Shown here piece by piece: positions 25,434 to 33,946 of a stretch of 64,000 nucleotides of DNA. The DNA is from Bacillus sp. RAR_GA_16 (GTDB taxonomy: Bacteria; Bacillota; Bacilli; Bacillales; Guptibacillaceae): NCBI RefSeq assembly GCF_020165985.1, contig NZ_JAIUKZ010000006.1, positions 1 to 64,000 of the forward strand, in the 5' to 3' direction. The position numbers were made by a program, and so were the translations under genes. The first letter of the stretch is position 1. Each line of letters begins with the position of its first letter. The notes under the pieces are model-generated. The model did not search any database. It worked only from the letters and a program-made list of their open reading frames with translations, and had not been told where the DNA came from.

Positions 25434-25442
25434 TTGTTAAAC

Positions 25443-25471
25443 AAAAAACCTCTGCACAATTCGTGCAGAGG
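25443..25471 (-). terminator. Terminator of the hemolysin III-like gene
   Basis: CCTCTGCAC pairs with GTGCAGAGG around a 5-base loop and is followed on the minus strand by six T residues, directly after the gene. Confidence 0.9.
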
Positions 25472-25478
25472 AATAGCC

Positions 25479-26120
25479 TTACAACGGTAAAACGTAAAAC
25501 AGAACACAGAAGAAGTGAGCGAGTGTCCCGCCTACAACAAATAAATGCCAGACAGCATGATGGTATTTAAACGCTCTCCATACATAGAATACGGCCCCGA
25601 TTGTATAAAGGATGCCGCCAATGACGAGAAGCATCATTCCATTAGGATGTAAGTTCTGTGTAAGTGGATTCCAGGCAAGAACGATAAGCCAACCCATAAG
25701 AACGTAAAGAATCGTAGAGATAAAAAGAAATTTTTTAACAAAATAAGCTTTGAAAACTGTTCCAATTATGGCAAGGCCCCAAACAATTCCGAATAATGTC
25801 CAGCCAAGAAAGCCCTCAATGACGATAAATAGGAAAGGTGTATAAGTCCCTGCGATAAAAAAATAGATGGAAGAATGATCCAGTATTTCGAAAAAGTCTT
25901 TAGCTCTACCGGGAGGAAAACTATGCACGAGAGTGGATGCCGTGTATAGCAGCAACATCGTTGTGCCGAAAAGCGTAAAGCTAACAATATGCCAGGCCGT
26001 TCCGTATAGAGATGCAAAGACAATGAGTATGACGAGAGCAGCCAGACTAATGATCGCTCCAATGCCATGGGTGATATAATTTGCGCGTTCTTCACCAACT
26101 GTAAACGTATGAGTTGTCAT
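25479..26120 (-). CDS. Hemolysin III family membrane protein (PAQR/YqfA type)
   Basis: Product of 213 aa with seven TM helices. The N-terminal motif EERANYITHGIG and HSF(P)PGRAKDFFEILDHSSIYFFIAGTYTPF are the conserved PAQR signature, and the final helix has WHLFVVGGTLAHFFCVL with the metal-site His residues. PAQR proteins have a seven-helix fold with a zinc site and possible ceramidase-like chemistry; the bacterial role (TrhA) concerns membrane energy and lipid homeostasis. ATG at 26120 is preferred because AAAGGA precedes it; an ATG three codons upstream is too close. Confidence 0.9.
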   Translation of the reverse strand: MTTHTFTVGEERANYITHGIGAIISLAALVILIVFASLYGTAWHIVSFTLFGTTMLLLYTASTLVHSFPPGRAKDFFEILDHSSIYFFIAGTYTPFLFIVIEGFLGWTLFGIVWGLAIIGTVFKAYFVKKFLFISTILYVLMGWLIVLAWNPLTQNLHPNGMMLLVIGGILYTIGAVFYVWRAFKYHHAVWHLFVVGGTLAHFFCVLFYVLPL

Positions 26121-26192
26121 AAGCATCATTCCTTTAGATCAATTACTAGAAGTATACTACAGGATGCCCCGCACGTCATTGATGGGAAAGGA

Positions 26193-26372
26193 TTATTTCT
26201 TTTGATTACGAAGCTTTTCTGCTTCTTTTAAGAGATGATACGTATAAAAATCTTTTTCCTCTACTTGTTCGGTGATCGCTTCCATCACAAGGAATTCTTC
26301 CGCAATTTCTTCTCGCATCGAAGTGAGAAGTTTTTCACTACCAGCAGTAACTAATTTATTCTTTTCATTCAA
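26193..26372 (-). CDS. Small protein resembling the N-terminal half of alpha/beta-type SASPs
   Basis: Product of about 59 aa. NKLVTAGSEKLLTSMREEIAEEF closely follows the alpha/beta small acid-soluble spore protein pattern (N-x-L-V-x-x-G-A-E-x-x-L-x-x-M-K-x-E-I-A-x-E-F-G), but the following part diverges: the second conserved segment (GGEITKRLV-like) is replaced by an acidic/aromatic stretch (TEQVEEKDFYTYHLLKEAEK). TTG at 26372 is preferred, with AAGGAG nine bases before it; an ATG two codons earlier is too close. It may be a diverged SASP or an unrelated protein. Confidence 0.5.
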   Translation of the reverse strand: MNEKNKLVTAGSEKLLTSMREEIAEEFLVMEAITEQVEEKDFYTYHLLKEAEKLRNQKK

Positions 26373-26434
26373 AGCCATTCGCTCCTTCAACATAAAATGA
26401 TAGTATCATTCTGCCAAAGAATATCGAATTTATT

Positions 26435-27922
26435 CTAAATAAGCTTTGTTTTCTTGCTATCTTTCAAAATGGATCGGTAAACATGATAGCCGCTCGTCGA
26501 TACGCCGATCGTTCCAGCGCCAGGAAATACGCTATCGCCACAAAGCCACAATCCATCTAAACCAGTACGATGAGAAAGACTGTTGAAAAGACTATATTCG
26601 TTTGTTTGGGGAAAGCCACCTACCATGCCTTTCGGTCTTTTCGTAAAACGCTCCCATGCGCGAGGAGCTCCAGTCATTTGTATTTCAATCCCGCTCCGTA
26701 CGTTTGGAATGACACGTTCGATTCCAATTACCATCTTTTCGGTAAGTTCTTGTTTATACAGATCGTATTTCTCTTTTGTATCCCAGTGATGGAGTTCGGT
26801 ATGTGTACTGACGGTTAACGTACGAAAGCCGGCCGGGGCACGGTTAAGGTCGTTCGACTTTGATAGTGATAAGAAAAGATGATTTCCCTCTGTCATGTCT
26901 CCATCAGTGGAAAGCACCTGACTAAACAACGGAGTATAGTGAGGAATGACTTTCTCATCCAAAGCAAGGTACATTGTAAACGCTCCCCACTGCGAATGTT
27001 TGCTTCTCTTTACTAATTTTGAAGGAAGCTGTTTTTGGAGTGGCTCAGGTAGAAGGGGAACAAAACTCTGTACGGGTAAGTTGGCCACAAGATGATCCGC
27101 TTTCCAGCGTTCCCCTTTTTGATCAATGGCTACCCATCGGTTATGTTCACGGCGAATGGTTTGAACTTGTTTTCTGCGATAGGTTTTTCCACCGTTGTTC
27201 TCAATATATTGCTGAAGGATTTCAGCAACCCGATACAACCCGCCTTCCGTGTAATAAGCGCCTTCATGGTAAATGTCGAGAGCGAGGGCGCCCATTAATG
27301 CTGAACAATTTTCACTTGTGGTTTGCATACTATCAATTAATTGTCCGTCTATAAAATGCTTAAAGTCCGTTGCCTCCATAAGATGATGTTTCTTAAGAAG
27401 GTCGCCAATTGTTTTTCTTAAGTACGGAAGGAGGAGAGGTGTTCCAGGTTTTAAAGACAGAAGTAGTCTTCGCCATTCGGCGAATGTTACCGGTGGAACA
27501 ACCGGAAGCGGATCAATTAGCTTTCGAACTTCTGCACCCATTTTCCAAATTTCCTGGTAGAAGGAAACAATTTTTTCTGCTTCATCTGGGAATTGAATGG
27601 CACATTCTGATAAGTGGCGATTTCGGTCCGAGTAGTAAGGCATGACCCGACTCCCATGGTAGACTCTCATAATCTCATCCATGGCTATGGCGGGGAACGA
27701 TAGTCCTAATTCATTGAAAATCCGATGGTGTAAGCCACCTTCTTCAAAGCCCATTCCCATCGTGGCGCCTACAGGAAAGAGGTAATTTCCTCTGCTAAAC
27801 TTTCCAGCCGATCCTCCCCACTCATTCGATGCTTCAAGTAGTGTGACCCGATAACCTTCTTTTGTCAGTAAGGCTCCAGTTGTTAGTCCACTAATGCCCC
27901 CACCAATCACAATGATCTCCAT
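26435..27922 (-). CDS. FAD-dependent oxidoreductase, phytoene desaturase (CrtI)-like
   Basis: Product of 495 aa. It starts MEIIVIGGGISGLTTGALLT with the dinucleotide-binding GxGxxG, continues with GYRVTLLEASNEWGGSAGKF, the Rossmann acidic turn and arginine/lysine segment, and ends with GLDGLWLCGDSVFPGAGTIG, the second FAD motif of carotenoid desaturases. Length matches. ATG at 27922 follows GGAGGG; the frame extends 73 codons upstream without support. It may desaturate or isomerise an isoprenoid or act on another lipid; no other carotenoid genes are nearby, so the substrate is not known. Confidence 0.85.
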   Translation of the reverse strand: MEIIVIGGGISGLTTGALLTKEGYRVTLLEASNEWGGSAGKFSRGNYLFPVGATMGMGFEEGGLHHRIFNELGLSFPAIAMDEIMRVYHGSRVMPYYSDRNRHLSECAIQFPDEAEKIVSFYQEIWKMGAEVRKLIDPLPVVPPVTFAEWRRLLLSLKPGTPLLLPYLRKTIGDLLKKHHLMEATDFKHFIDGQLIDSMQTTSENCSALMGALALDIYHEGAYYTEGGLYRVAEILQQYIENNGGKTYRRKQVQTIRREHNRWVAIDQKGERWKADHLVANLPVQSFVPLLPEPLQKQLPSKLVKRSKHSQWGAFTMYLALDEKVIPHYTPLFSQVLSTDGDMTEGNHLFLSLSKSNDLNRAPAGFRTLTVSTHTELHHWDTKEKYDLYKQELTEKMVIGIERVIPNVRSGIEIQMTGAPRAWERFTKRPKGMVGGFPQTNEYSLFNSLSHRTGLDGLWLCGDSVFPGAGTIGVSTSGYHVYRSILKDSKKTKLI

Positions 27923-28089
27923 CTTAATCCCTCCATGGTACTCTGCATTCCATTTCCTTCTATTATAATGATGATCGAGATTCAAATCATGTCTGAGTGT
28001 GTCGTAATGATGAAGAGGTTGGTGAAAATTCCATGTTTGTACCGTGGTACTTGTCCAGCCACTTAGAGTAAATTGACATAAGATAATGT

Positions 28090-28172
28090 AAAGAGTGAGG
28101 TCAGGTCCCCCCCTTGTCAATACCCACTCTTTGTGACCCATAGTTAAGTCAGAATTTATTCTGACTTTTTTT
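28090..28172 (+). other. Intergenic stretch with two hairpins
   Basis: AAAGAGTG at about 28090-28097 pairs with CACTCTTT about 28 bases on, around a GGTCAGG-C7 segment, and a second hairpin GTCAGAAT-TT-ATTCTGAC followed by eight T residues (28147-28172) is a clear terminator on the + strand. No gene lies directly upstream on that strand, so it may end a non-coding transcript or antisense reading from the oxidoreductase gene region. Confidence 0.5.
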
Positions 28173-28257
28173 TGTTGGAATAAATGGGCTGTTTCTTTCG
28201 TCGGCCCTCTATCAGAGGAGTTTGTTTTCGAACCTTGTAAAGAAGGGGGAATCAGCC

Positions 28258-28590
28258 TTGCTTGAAATTATCGAAATTGGAACAAATGAGCATGGACGAG
28301 AGCTTACGATTCGAGAGCTTATTAAGGTTCTTGAAGAACATCCTCTTGATCCAGCCTTTGAAGAAAGCGGAAACTTTATTTTTCCATATCAGCCCGTTCG
28401 TGATGCAAAACGCTATGAAGGTTGCCGAGCTTTTTTTGGTGACTTCGCGATGATATCCTGTCGTTTCTTTATTGTGACGGATGAGAAAGTACTAATAGAC
28501 GAGTTAATTAAGGCGATCAAAGAAAATCAAGAACGCATTGATTACGGAAGACTAAGAGATGTCCAGGTGAATGGTAGAGTCTCCTCTTAA
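28258..28590 (+). CDS. Conserved small protein of 110 aa, family not recognised
   Basis: TTG at 28258 is chosen because AAGGGGGA lies 8 to 9 bases before it; the frame extends 12 codons upstream without a binding site. The product has mixed alpha/beta character: LTIRELIKVLEEHPLDP, NFIFPYQPVRDAKRYEGC, FFGDFAMISCRFFIVTDE, and EVLIDELIKAIKENQERID-like helix. Two Cys residues are not in a metal pattern. It precedes the DUF2573 gene by 45 bases on the same strand. I cannot name a function. Confidence 0.65.
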   Translation: MLEIIEIGTNEHGRELTIRELIKVLEEHPLDPAFEESGNFIFPYQPVRDAKRYEGCRAFFGDFAMISCRFFIVTDEKVLIDELIKAIKENQERIDYGRLRDVQVNGRVSS

Positions 28591-28635
28591 ATATGCTATA
28601 CTTAGGATATTCTGCGTGTGATTGGAGTGAAAGGA

Positions 28636-28908
28636 ATGAGTCTTGAAACACTTCAGGAGCAAGTTGATGGATTGATGGATAAATACACCGAGCTTCTGCT
28701 TGGAGATATAAGTCCTGAGCTCAAGGAGAAAGTAAAGCTGTGGGCTATGTATACGCATCTCTCCAAAACGATGCCTCCATTAGCGAAGCACTGGAACCAA
28801 ACGTATCCTGATGCAAAAGATGCCATGAAAGAGTTAGTGGCTGAAATTAAAACCATGAACGAGGAGCACCGAAAAGCTCAAGCGTCCAATAAAGAAAATG
28901 ATCAATGA
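28636..28908 (+). CDS. yusU: DUF2573 family protein, YusU type
   Basis: Product of 90 aa, all-helical. LETLQEQVDGLMDKYTELLL and KLWAMYTHLSKTMPPLAKHW match the DUF2573/YusU family, and the tail is charged. ATG at 28636 follows GGAGTG at 8-base spacing. In B. subtilis, yusU belongs to the same yus neighbourhood as the fad genes found downstream here, which supports the assignment. Function unknown. A clear terminator follows. Confidence 0.7.
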   Translation: MSLETLQEQVDGLMDKYTELLLGDISPELKEKVKLWAMYTHLSKTMPPLAKHWNQTYPDAKDAMKELVAEIKTMNEEHRKAQASNKENDQ

Positions 28909-28909
28909 A

Positions 28910-28938
28910 ACCAGGTTTCTCCTGGTTTCATTTTTTTA
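28910..28938 (+). terminator. Terminator of the YusU-like gene
   Basis: GAAACCAGG pairs with CCTGGTTTC around TTTCT, with ATTTTTTT after it. Confidence 0.9.
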
Positions 28939-29232
28939 TAGGCTACTTTTTATATGGGATGTAATGAAGAGGAAATCAAGTATCCGAAAGCGACGATTGG
29001 AAATATACTAGTATATGGCTTTTACTTTCTGATGAGTAGGGTATAGAGAAAGAAGGTAGTAAAAATTTAACAACTTTCATTCGAGAGAAAATCTATCAAA
29101 ACTAGACGAATCTTTAGCATGTCATGGTAGAATAGGAGTAGAGGCGAAATATGGCGGTATTTGATACCATATGCCGATTTTCTCCACAATATATTTTTTA
29201 TAACGCTTTGTATGCGTTTTCACGGAGGGGTT
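28939..29232 (+). other. Leader region before fadM
   Basis: About 290 bases with no gene, AT-rich, leading into the proline dehydrogenase gene. No convincing operator, riboswitch or small coding frame was seen. Confidence 0.4.
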
Positions 29233-30150
29233 ATGATGGAACAAGTAATGCGTAATTTCTTTTTATACATGGGGAAGAATAGAGTAGCGACGAAAGTAGC
29301 GAAACGGTATGGTATGCGTTTTGGAGCAAGCCGCTTTGTAGCGGGTGCGTCTCTTGAGAGCTCTGTGAATGCGATAAAAAAGTTAAATCAAAAAGGATTG
29401 TCCGTGACGATCGATCATCTGGGTGAGTTTGTCGATAATGCAGCTGAGGCTGATGAAATGACAAATCACTGTATCGAAGCGATTGAGCGAATCGCGGCGG
29501 AAAACCTTGATTCTCAGCTTTCACTTAAGCTCACATCCATGGGGCTCGATATTGATGCTGAGTTAACGATGAAGAATATGCGTCGCATACTCGAAGCCGC
29601 CGATCGACACGACGTATTTGTGACAATTGATATGGAAGATTTTGAGAGATGCGGTAAAACCATTGAAATTTTCACTAAGCTTAAGAAAGAATTTGAAAAT
29701 ATTGGTACAGTTCTACAAGCCTACTTGTACCGGGTGGCTGACGATGTTGAGAAGCTGAACGAGCTCTCACCTAACCTCAGACTTGTGAAAGGGGCTTATA
29801 AGGAGTCCCACAAAGTAGCGTTTCCAGACAAAAAGGATGTAGATAAGAATTTTAAAAAGATTATTAAAATGCATTTATTAAATGGAAATTACACAGCCAT
29901 TGCCACTCATGATGACCAAATTATTGAATACACAAAGCAACTCGTTAACGAATACAATATTCCGCACACACAATTTGAGTTTCAAATGCTCTATGGAATT
30001 TGTGTGGAAAGACAAGAAGAGCTTCTTAAAGAAGGTTATAAGATGCGCGTCTACGTACCTTATGGTAAGGACTGGTACGGCTACTTTATGAGAAGGCTCG
30101 CAGAACGGCCGGCAAACGTTGCTTTTGTTTTAAAAGGGATGATGAAATAA
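29233..30150 (+). CDS. fadM: Proline dehydrogenase (PutB/FadM type)
   Basis: Product of 305 aa, an FAD-dependent (beta/alpha)8 barrel that oxidises L-proline to pyrroline-5-carboxylate. Typical motifs are RFGASRFVAGASLESSVNAI, VTIDHLGEFVDNAAEA, LSLKLTSMGLDID, RLVKGAYKES (flavin/substrate Lys and Arg-bearing strand), IATHDDQIIE, FEFQMLYGI and RVYVPYGKDWYGYFMRRLAERP near the C-terminus with the substrate arginines. ATG at 29233 (or the adjacent one at 29236) follows GGAGGGG; the frame extends 24 codons upstream without support. In B. subtilis this paralog (yusM, fadM) precedes fadN as here. Confidence 0.92.
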   Translation: MMEQVMRNFFLYMGKNRVATKVAKRYGMRFGASRFVAGASLESSVNAIKKLNQKGLSVTIDHLGEFVDNAAEADEMTNHCIEAIERIAAENLDSQLSLKLTSMGLDIDAELTMKNMRRILEAADRHDVFVTIDMEDFERCGKTIEIFTKLKKEFENIGTVLQAYLYRVADDVEKLNELSPNLRLVKGAYKESHKVAFPDKKDVDKNFKKIIKMHLLNGNYTAIATHDDQIIEYTKQLVNEYNIPHTQFEFQMLYGICVERQEELLKEGYKMRVYVPYGKDWYGYFMRRLAERPANVAFVLKGMMK

Positions 30151-30221
30151 GAGAGAGCGGGCTGCTGTCCGCTTTCTTATAATCAGCGGAAGAATTCGTA
30201 AAAAAAAATAGGTGTGGTATA

Positions 30222-30250
30222 TTGCTAAATTTCAGAATATATTTTATAGT
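30222..30250 (+). promoter_or_regulatory. Probable SigA promoter of the fadNAE operon
   Basis: TTGCTA (30222-30227) and TATAGT (30245-30250) are separated by 17 bases, upstream of the FadR operator and the fadN start. Confidence 0.55.
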
Positions 30251-30294
30251 ATAGACAGAGGAAATGATCTCGCTCTTTTTTTTTGAGACAAAAA

Positions 30295-30312
30295 TGAATG
30301 AGCATTCATTCA
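30295..30312 (+). promoter_or_regulatory. FadR operator
   Basis: The 18-base palindrome TGAATGAGCATTCATTCA matches the Bacillus FadR site (TGAATGAMTANTCATTCA) with one change at the centre. It lies 16 bases before the fadN ATG, so acyl-CoA-sensitive repression of fadNAE is expected. Confidence 0.88.
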
Positions 30313-30328
30313 ACAGGGGAGGTTCGCT

Positions 30329-32725
30329 ATGACACGTAGCATTCATAAAGTAGCTGTATTAGGAGCAGGAGTAATGGGATCAGGCATTGCCGCCCACCTG
30401 GCGAATGTAGGAATTCCAAGTTTATTATTGGATATTGCACCAAAAGAACCGAATGAGAAAGAAAAAGCAAAAGGCCTTACGCTAGCTGATCGCGCTGTTA
30501 GAAACAGACTTGCATCAGAAGCGATTGAGAAGCTAAAGAAACAAAAGCCTGCACCACTTTCGAAAAAAGATCACATTCAATTAATTGAAGCAGGAAATAT
30601 GGAAGATGATATGGAACGCTTACAGGAAGTTGACTGGATCATTGAAGTGGTCGTTGAGAACCTTGAAATTAAGAAAAAAGTATATGAAAAAGTCGATCAG
30701 TTTAGACGACCTGGAACGATTGTGAGCTCCAATACATCAGGTATTTCAGTAGAAGCAATGGCTGAAGGAAGATCAGAGGATTTTAGAAAACATTTCCTAG
30801 GTACTCATTTCTTTAATCCACCGAGATACTTAAAACTTCTTGAAGTGATACCAACAAAAGATACCGATCCAGAAGTTCTTTCCTATATGAAAACATTTGG
30901 TGAGGATACGCTTGGCAAAGGTGTTGTCGAAACGAAAGATACACCAAACTTTATTGCGAATCGCATTGGAACATATGGACTTCTCGTGACTGTAAGAGAA
31001 ATGCTAAACCGCGGCTTTTCAGTTGGTGAAGTAGATTCTGTTACTGGTCCAGCAATCGGCCGTCCGAAAAGCGCCACGTTCAGAACACTTGACGTTGTTG
31101 GCCTTGATACGTTTATTCACGTAGCAAACAACGTTTTCGAACAAGTAGAAGGCGATGAAAAAGAAGTTTTCCGTATTCCGGAATTTATGCAACAAATGAA
31201 AGAAAAAGGCTGGATTGGAGCAAAAGCAGGCCAGGGCTTTTTCGTAAAGCAAAAAGGTGCAAAAGGTAGCGAAATTTTAGAGTTAAATCCAAAAACGCTT
31301 GAGTATGAACCAAGACAGAAATTAAAAACAGCTTCCGTTGAGGCGAGTAAACAAGCAAAGTCAAAAGCGGATAAACTGAAAGCGCTTGCTTATGCGAATG
31401 ATCGCGCTGGAGAGTTAATCTGGAACATTATGAAACCTGTCCTTCTTTATTCTGCAGAGAAAGCCTATGAAATTGCAGACGATATTGATGCCGTCGACCG
31501 CGCGATGAAATGGGGCTTTGGCTGGGAAATGGGTCCATTTGAAACGTGGGATGCATTAGGAGTAGAGAAATCCGTTGCTCGAATGAAGGAAGAAGGCGAA
31601 ACGATTCCTGAATGGGTCGATCAGATGCTTGCTTCAGGGGGAACCTCTTTCTATCAGCAGGAAGGCGCCACTCAATCTTTCTATCATAAAGGTGATCAGA
31701 AAGTAGTCGAAGAAAGTAAAAAGATTATTCACCTTAAAGGGTTAAAAGCTCAGAATCGTGTGATTAAGAAAAATACAGGGGCAACGCTTCTTGACCTTGG
31801 CGATGGCGTGGCAGGCCTTGAGTTCCACTCACCAAACAATGCGATTGGGATGGATATTCTTCAAATGATCAACGAAGCTGTTGATGAAACGGAGAAAAAC
31901 TTTGAAGGGCTTGTGATTGGGAACCAGGGTAAGAACTTCTGTGTTGGAGCCAATGTTGCTTACATGTTAATGGAAGCGCAGGATGACAATTTCTTTGAAA
32001 TTGAAATGGTTGCTAGGAAGTTTCAGCAGTCAATGGGGCGTATCCGTTATGCGAAGAAACCAGTTGTTGCAGCACCATTCCAGATGACGCTTGGCGGTGG
32101 AGCGGAAGTATGTATGCCAGCTGCCTCTATTCAAGCTTCTTTTGAAACCTATATGGGACTTGTCGAAGTAGGGGTTGGCTTGATTCCAGGCGGAGGCGGA
32201 AACAAAGAGCTTTATCTTCGCCAGTTAGAACAAACACCTCCTGGAGTGAATGTGAATCTTACTGATATTGCAGCCAATGTGTTTGAAACGATCGCAATGG
32301 CGAAAGTGTCTACATCCGCACATGAAGCAATGGAGAGAGGGTTTATTCGTCCACAGGATGGGATTAGCGCGAATGCAGATCACATTCTTCATGATGCAAA
32401 GGAAAAGGTGCTATTCCTTGCTGAACAAGGTTATCAGCCGCCTGTTTCTAAAAAGATTCCAGTTGCAGGAGAAGCAGGATATGCTGCCATGCTAATGGGT
32501 GCGAAAACGATGAAGTGGAGCGGTTACTTGTCAGATCACGATTTGACGATTGCAACGAAGCTTGCTCACGTTATTGCAGGCGGAAAAGTAAAAGAAGGAA
32601 CATTTGTTGATGAACAATATTTACTTGATCTTGAGCGTGAAGCGTTCCTCAGCCTGCTAGGAGAGCCAAAAACGCAAGCAAGAATGCAGCACATGTTAGT
32701 AAAAGGAAAGCCGCTGCGTAACTAG
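30329..32725 (+). CDS. fadN: 3-hydroxyacyl-CoA dehydrogenase / enoyl-CoA hydratase FadN
   Basis: Product of 798 aa, two-function enzyme of beta-oxidation. The N-terminal part is an NAD-binding 3-hydroxyacyl-CoA dehydrogenase ([20 protein letters not shown]; then [16 protein letters not shown] with the catalytic His and the signature; [13 protein letters not shown]). The C-terminal part is a crotonase-like domain ([17 protein letters not shown] and [20 protein letters not shown]). Length agrees with B. subtilis FadN (789). ATG at 30329 follows GGGGAGG. It is the first of three co-transcribed genes fadN-fadA-fadE, preceded by a FadR site. Confidence 0.96.
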   Translation: MTRSIHKVAVLGAGVMGSGIAAHLANVGIPSLLLDIAPKEPNEKEKAKGLTLADRAVRNRLASEAIEKLKKQKPAPLSKKDHIQLIEAGNMEDDMERLQEVDWIIEVVVENLEIKKKVYEKVDQFRRPGTIVSSNTSGISVEAMAEGRSEDFRKHFLGTHFFNPPRYLKLLEVIPTKDTDPEVLSYMKTFGEDTLGKGVVETKDTPNFIANRIGTYGLLVTVREMLNRGFSVGEVDSVTGPAIGRPKSATFRTLDVVGLDTFIHVANNVFEQVEGDEKEVFRIPEFMQQMKEKGWIGAKAGQGFFVKQKGAKGSEILELNPKTLEYEPRQKLKTASVEASKQAKSKADKLKALAYANDRAGELIWNIMKPVLLYSAEKAYEIADDIDAVDRAMKWGFGWEMGPFETWDALGVEKSVARMKEEGETIPEWVDQMLASGGTSFYQQEGATQSFYHKGDQKVVEESKKIIHLKGLKAQNRVIKKNTGATLLDLGDGVAGLEFHSPNNAIGMDILQMINEAVDETEKNFEGLVIGNQGKNFCVGANVAYMLMEAQDDNFFEIEMVARKFQQSMGRIRYAKKPVVAAPFQMTLGGGAEVCMPAASIQASFETYMGLVEVGVGLIPGGGGNKELYLRQLEQTPPGVNVNLTDIAANVFETIAMAKVSTSAHEAMERGFIRPQDGISANADHILHDAKEKVLFLAEQGYQPPVSKKIPVAGEAGYAAMLMGAKTMKWSGYLSDHDLTIATKLAHVIAGGKVKEGTFVDEQYLLDLEREAFLSLLGEPKTQARMQHMLVKGKPLRN

Positions 32726-32744
32726 TATGGAGGAGGGAAGTTTG

Positions 32745-33920
32745 ATGAGAGAAGCAGTAATTGTATCTGGAGCAAGAACACCTGTAGGAAAAGCCAATCG
32801 TGGAACGCTTGCTAATATGCGCCCTGACGATCTTGGTGCCATTGCCGTTGCGGAAACCCTGAAGCGTGCAGGTGGTTATGATGGTGAGATAGATGACGTG
32901 ATTATTGGATGTGCCATTCCTGAAGCGGAGCAGGGATTAAATGTTGCAAGAATGGTCGGTGCAAGAGCCGGGCTTTCGGAAACAGTACCGGCGATTACAA
33001 TTAATCGCTATTGCTCTTCTGGATTGCAAAGCATTGCCTATGCCGCTGAGCGAATTATGCTTGGGCAATCAGGAACCATTTTAGCAGGTGGCGTAGAGTC
33101 TATGAGTCTTGTACCGATGGGCGGTCATGTGATCAAGCCAAACCCTGCTCTTGTAGAAGAAAAACCTGAATACATTATGGGGATGGGTCATACAGCGGAA
33201 GAAGTGGCGCGTCGCTTTGAAATTAGCCGAGAAGATCAGGATGCTTTTGCGCTAAGAAGTCATCAGCGTGCAGCACAGGCAATCAAAGACGGTAAATTCC
33301 AGGATGAAATTGTCCCGGTTGAAGTGACGAAGAAGTGGATTGATGAGAAAAACAAGCTACAAGAAAAGAAATTTCTTTTTTCTCAGGATGAAGGAGTACG
33401 TGCGGATACATCTCTAGACGTTCTTGGAAAACTTCGTCCCGTCTTTAATGTAAGAGGTTCTGTTACAGCAGGGAACTCTTCACAGACAAGTGACGGTGCG
33501 GCGAGCGTTCTCGTCATGGACCGTGAAAAAGCAGAGAGCGAAGGATTAGCGCCAATGGCAAAATTCCGATCGTTTGCTGTAGCGGGAGTCGCGCCAGAAA
33601 TCATGGGGGTTGGCCCAATTGAAGCCATTCCTAAAGCACTTCGTCTTGCAGGACTCGAACTATCAGATATTGGTTTGTTTGAACTAAACGAAGCATTTGC
33701 TTCTCAATCTCTTCGCGTTATACGAAAGCTCGGTCTTGATGAAGACAAAGTGAATGTCAATGGAGGCGCAATTGCTCTAGGTCATCCACTTGGATGTACT
33801 GGGACGAAGCTAACGCTTAGTTTAATTCATGAAATGAAGCGTCGTGGAGAACAGTTTGGTGTTGTGACAATGTGTATTGGAGGCGGCATGGGTGCTGCTG
33901 GTGTGTTTGAAATTCTATAA
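32745..33920 (+). CDS. fadA: Acetyl-CoA acyltransferase (3-ketoacyl-CoA thiolase) FadA
   Basis: Product of 391 aa. The nucleophile Cys90 lies in [15 protein letters not shown], the active-site His in [14 protein letters not shown] and the second Cys in [13 protein letters not shown]. It cleaves 3-ketoacyl-CoA into acetyl-CoA and a shorter acyl-CoA. ATG at 32745 follows GGAGGAGGGAAG; an in-frame ATG six codons upstream overlaps that binding site. It sits 19 bases after fadN and 26 bases before fadE in the operon. Confidence 0.96.
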   Translation: MREAVIVSGARTPVGKANRGTLANMRPDDLGAIAVAETLKRAGGYDGEIDDVIIGCAIPEAEQGLNVARMVGARAGLSETVPAITINRYCSSGLQSIAYAAERIMLGQSGTILAGGVESMSLVPMGGHVIKPNPALVEEKPEYIMGMGHTAEEVARRFEISREDQDAFALRSHQRAAQAIKDGKFQDEIVPVEVTKKWIDEKNKLQEKKFLFSQDEGVRADTSLDVLGKLRPVFNVRGSVTAGNSSQTSDGAASVLVMDREKAESEGLAPMAKFRSFAVAGVAPEIMGVGPIEAIPKALRLAGLELSDIGLFELNEAFASQSLRVIRKLGLDEDKVNVNGGAIALGHPLGCTGTKLTLSLIHEMKRRGEQFGVVTMCIGGGMGAAGVFEIL

Positions 33921-33946
33921 ACAATGAAAACGGAGGAATGATCAGC

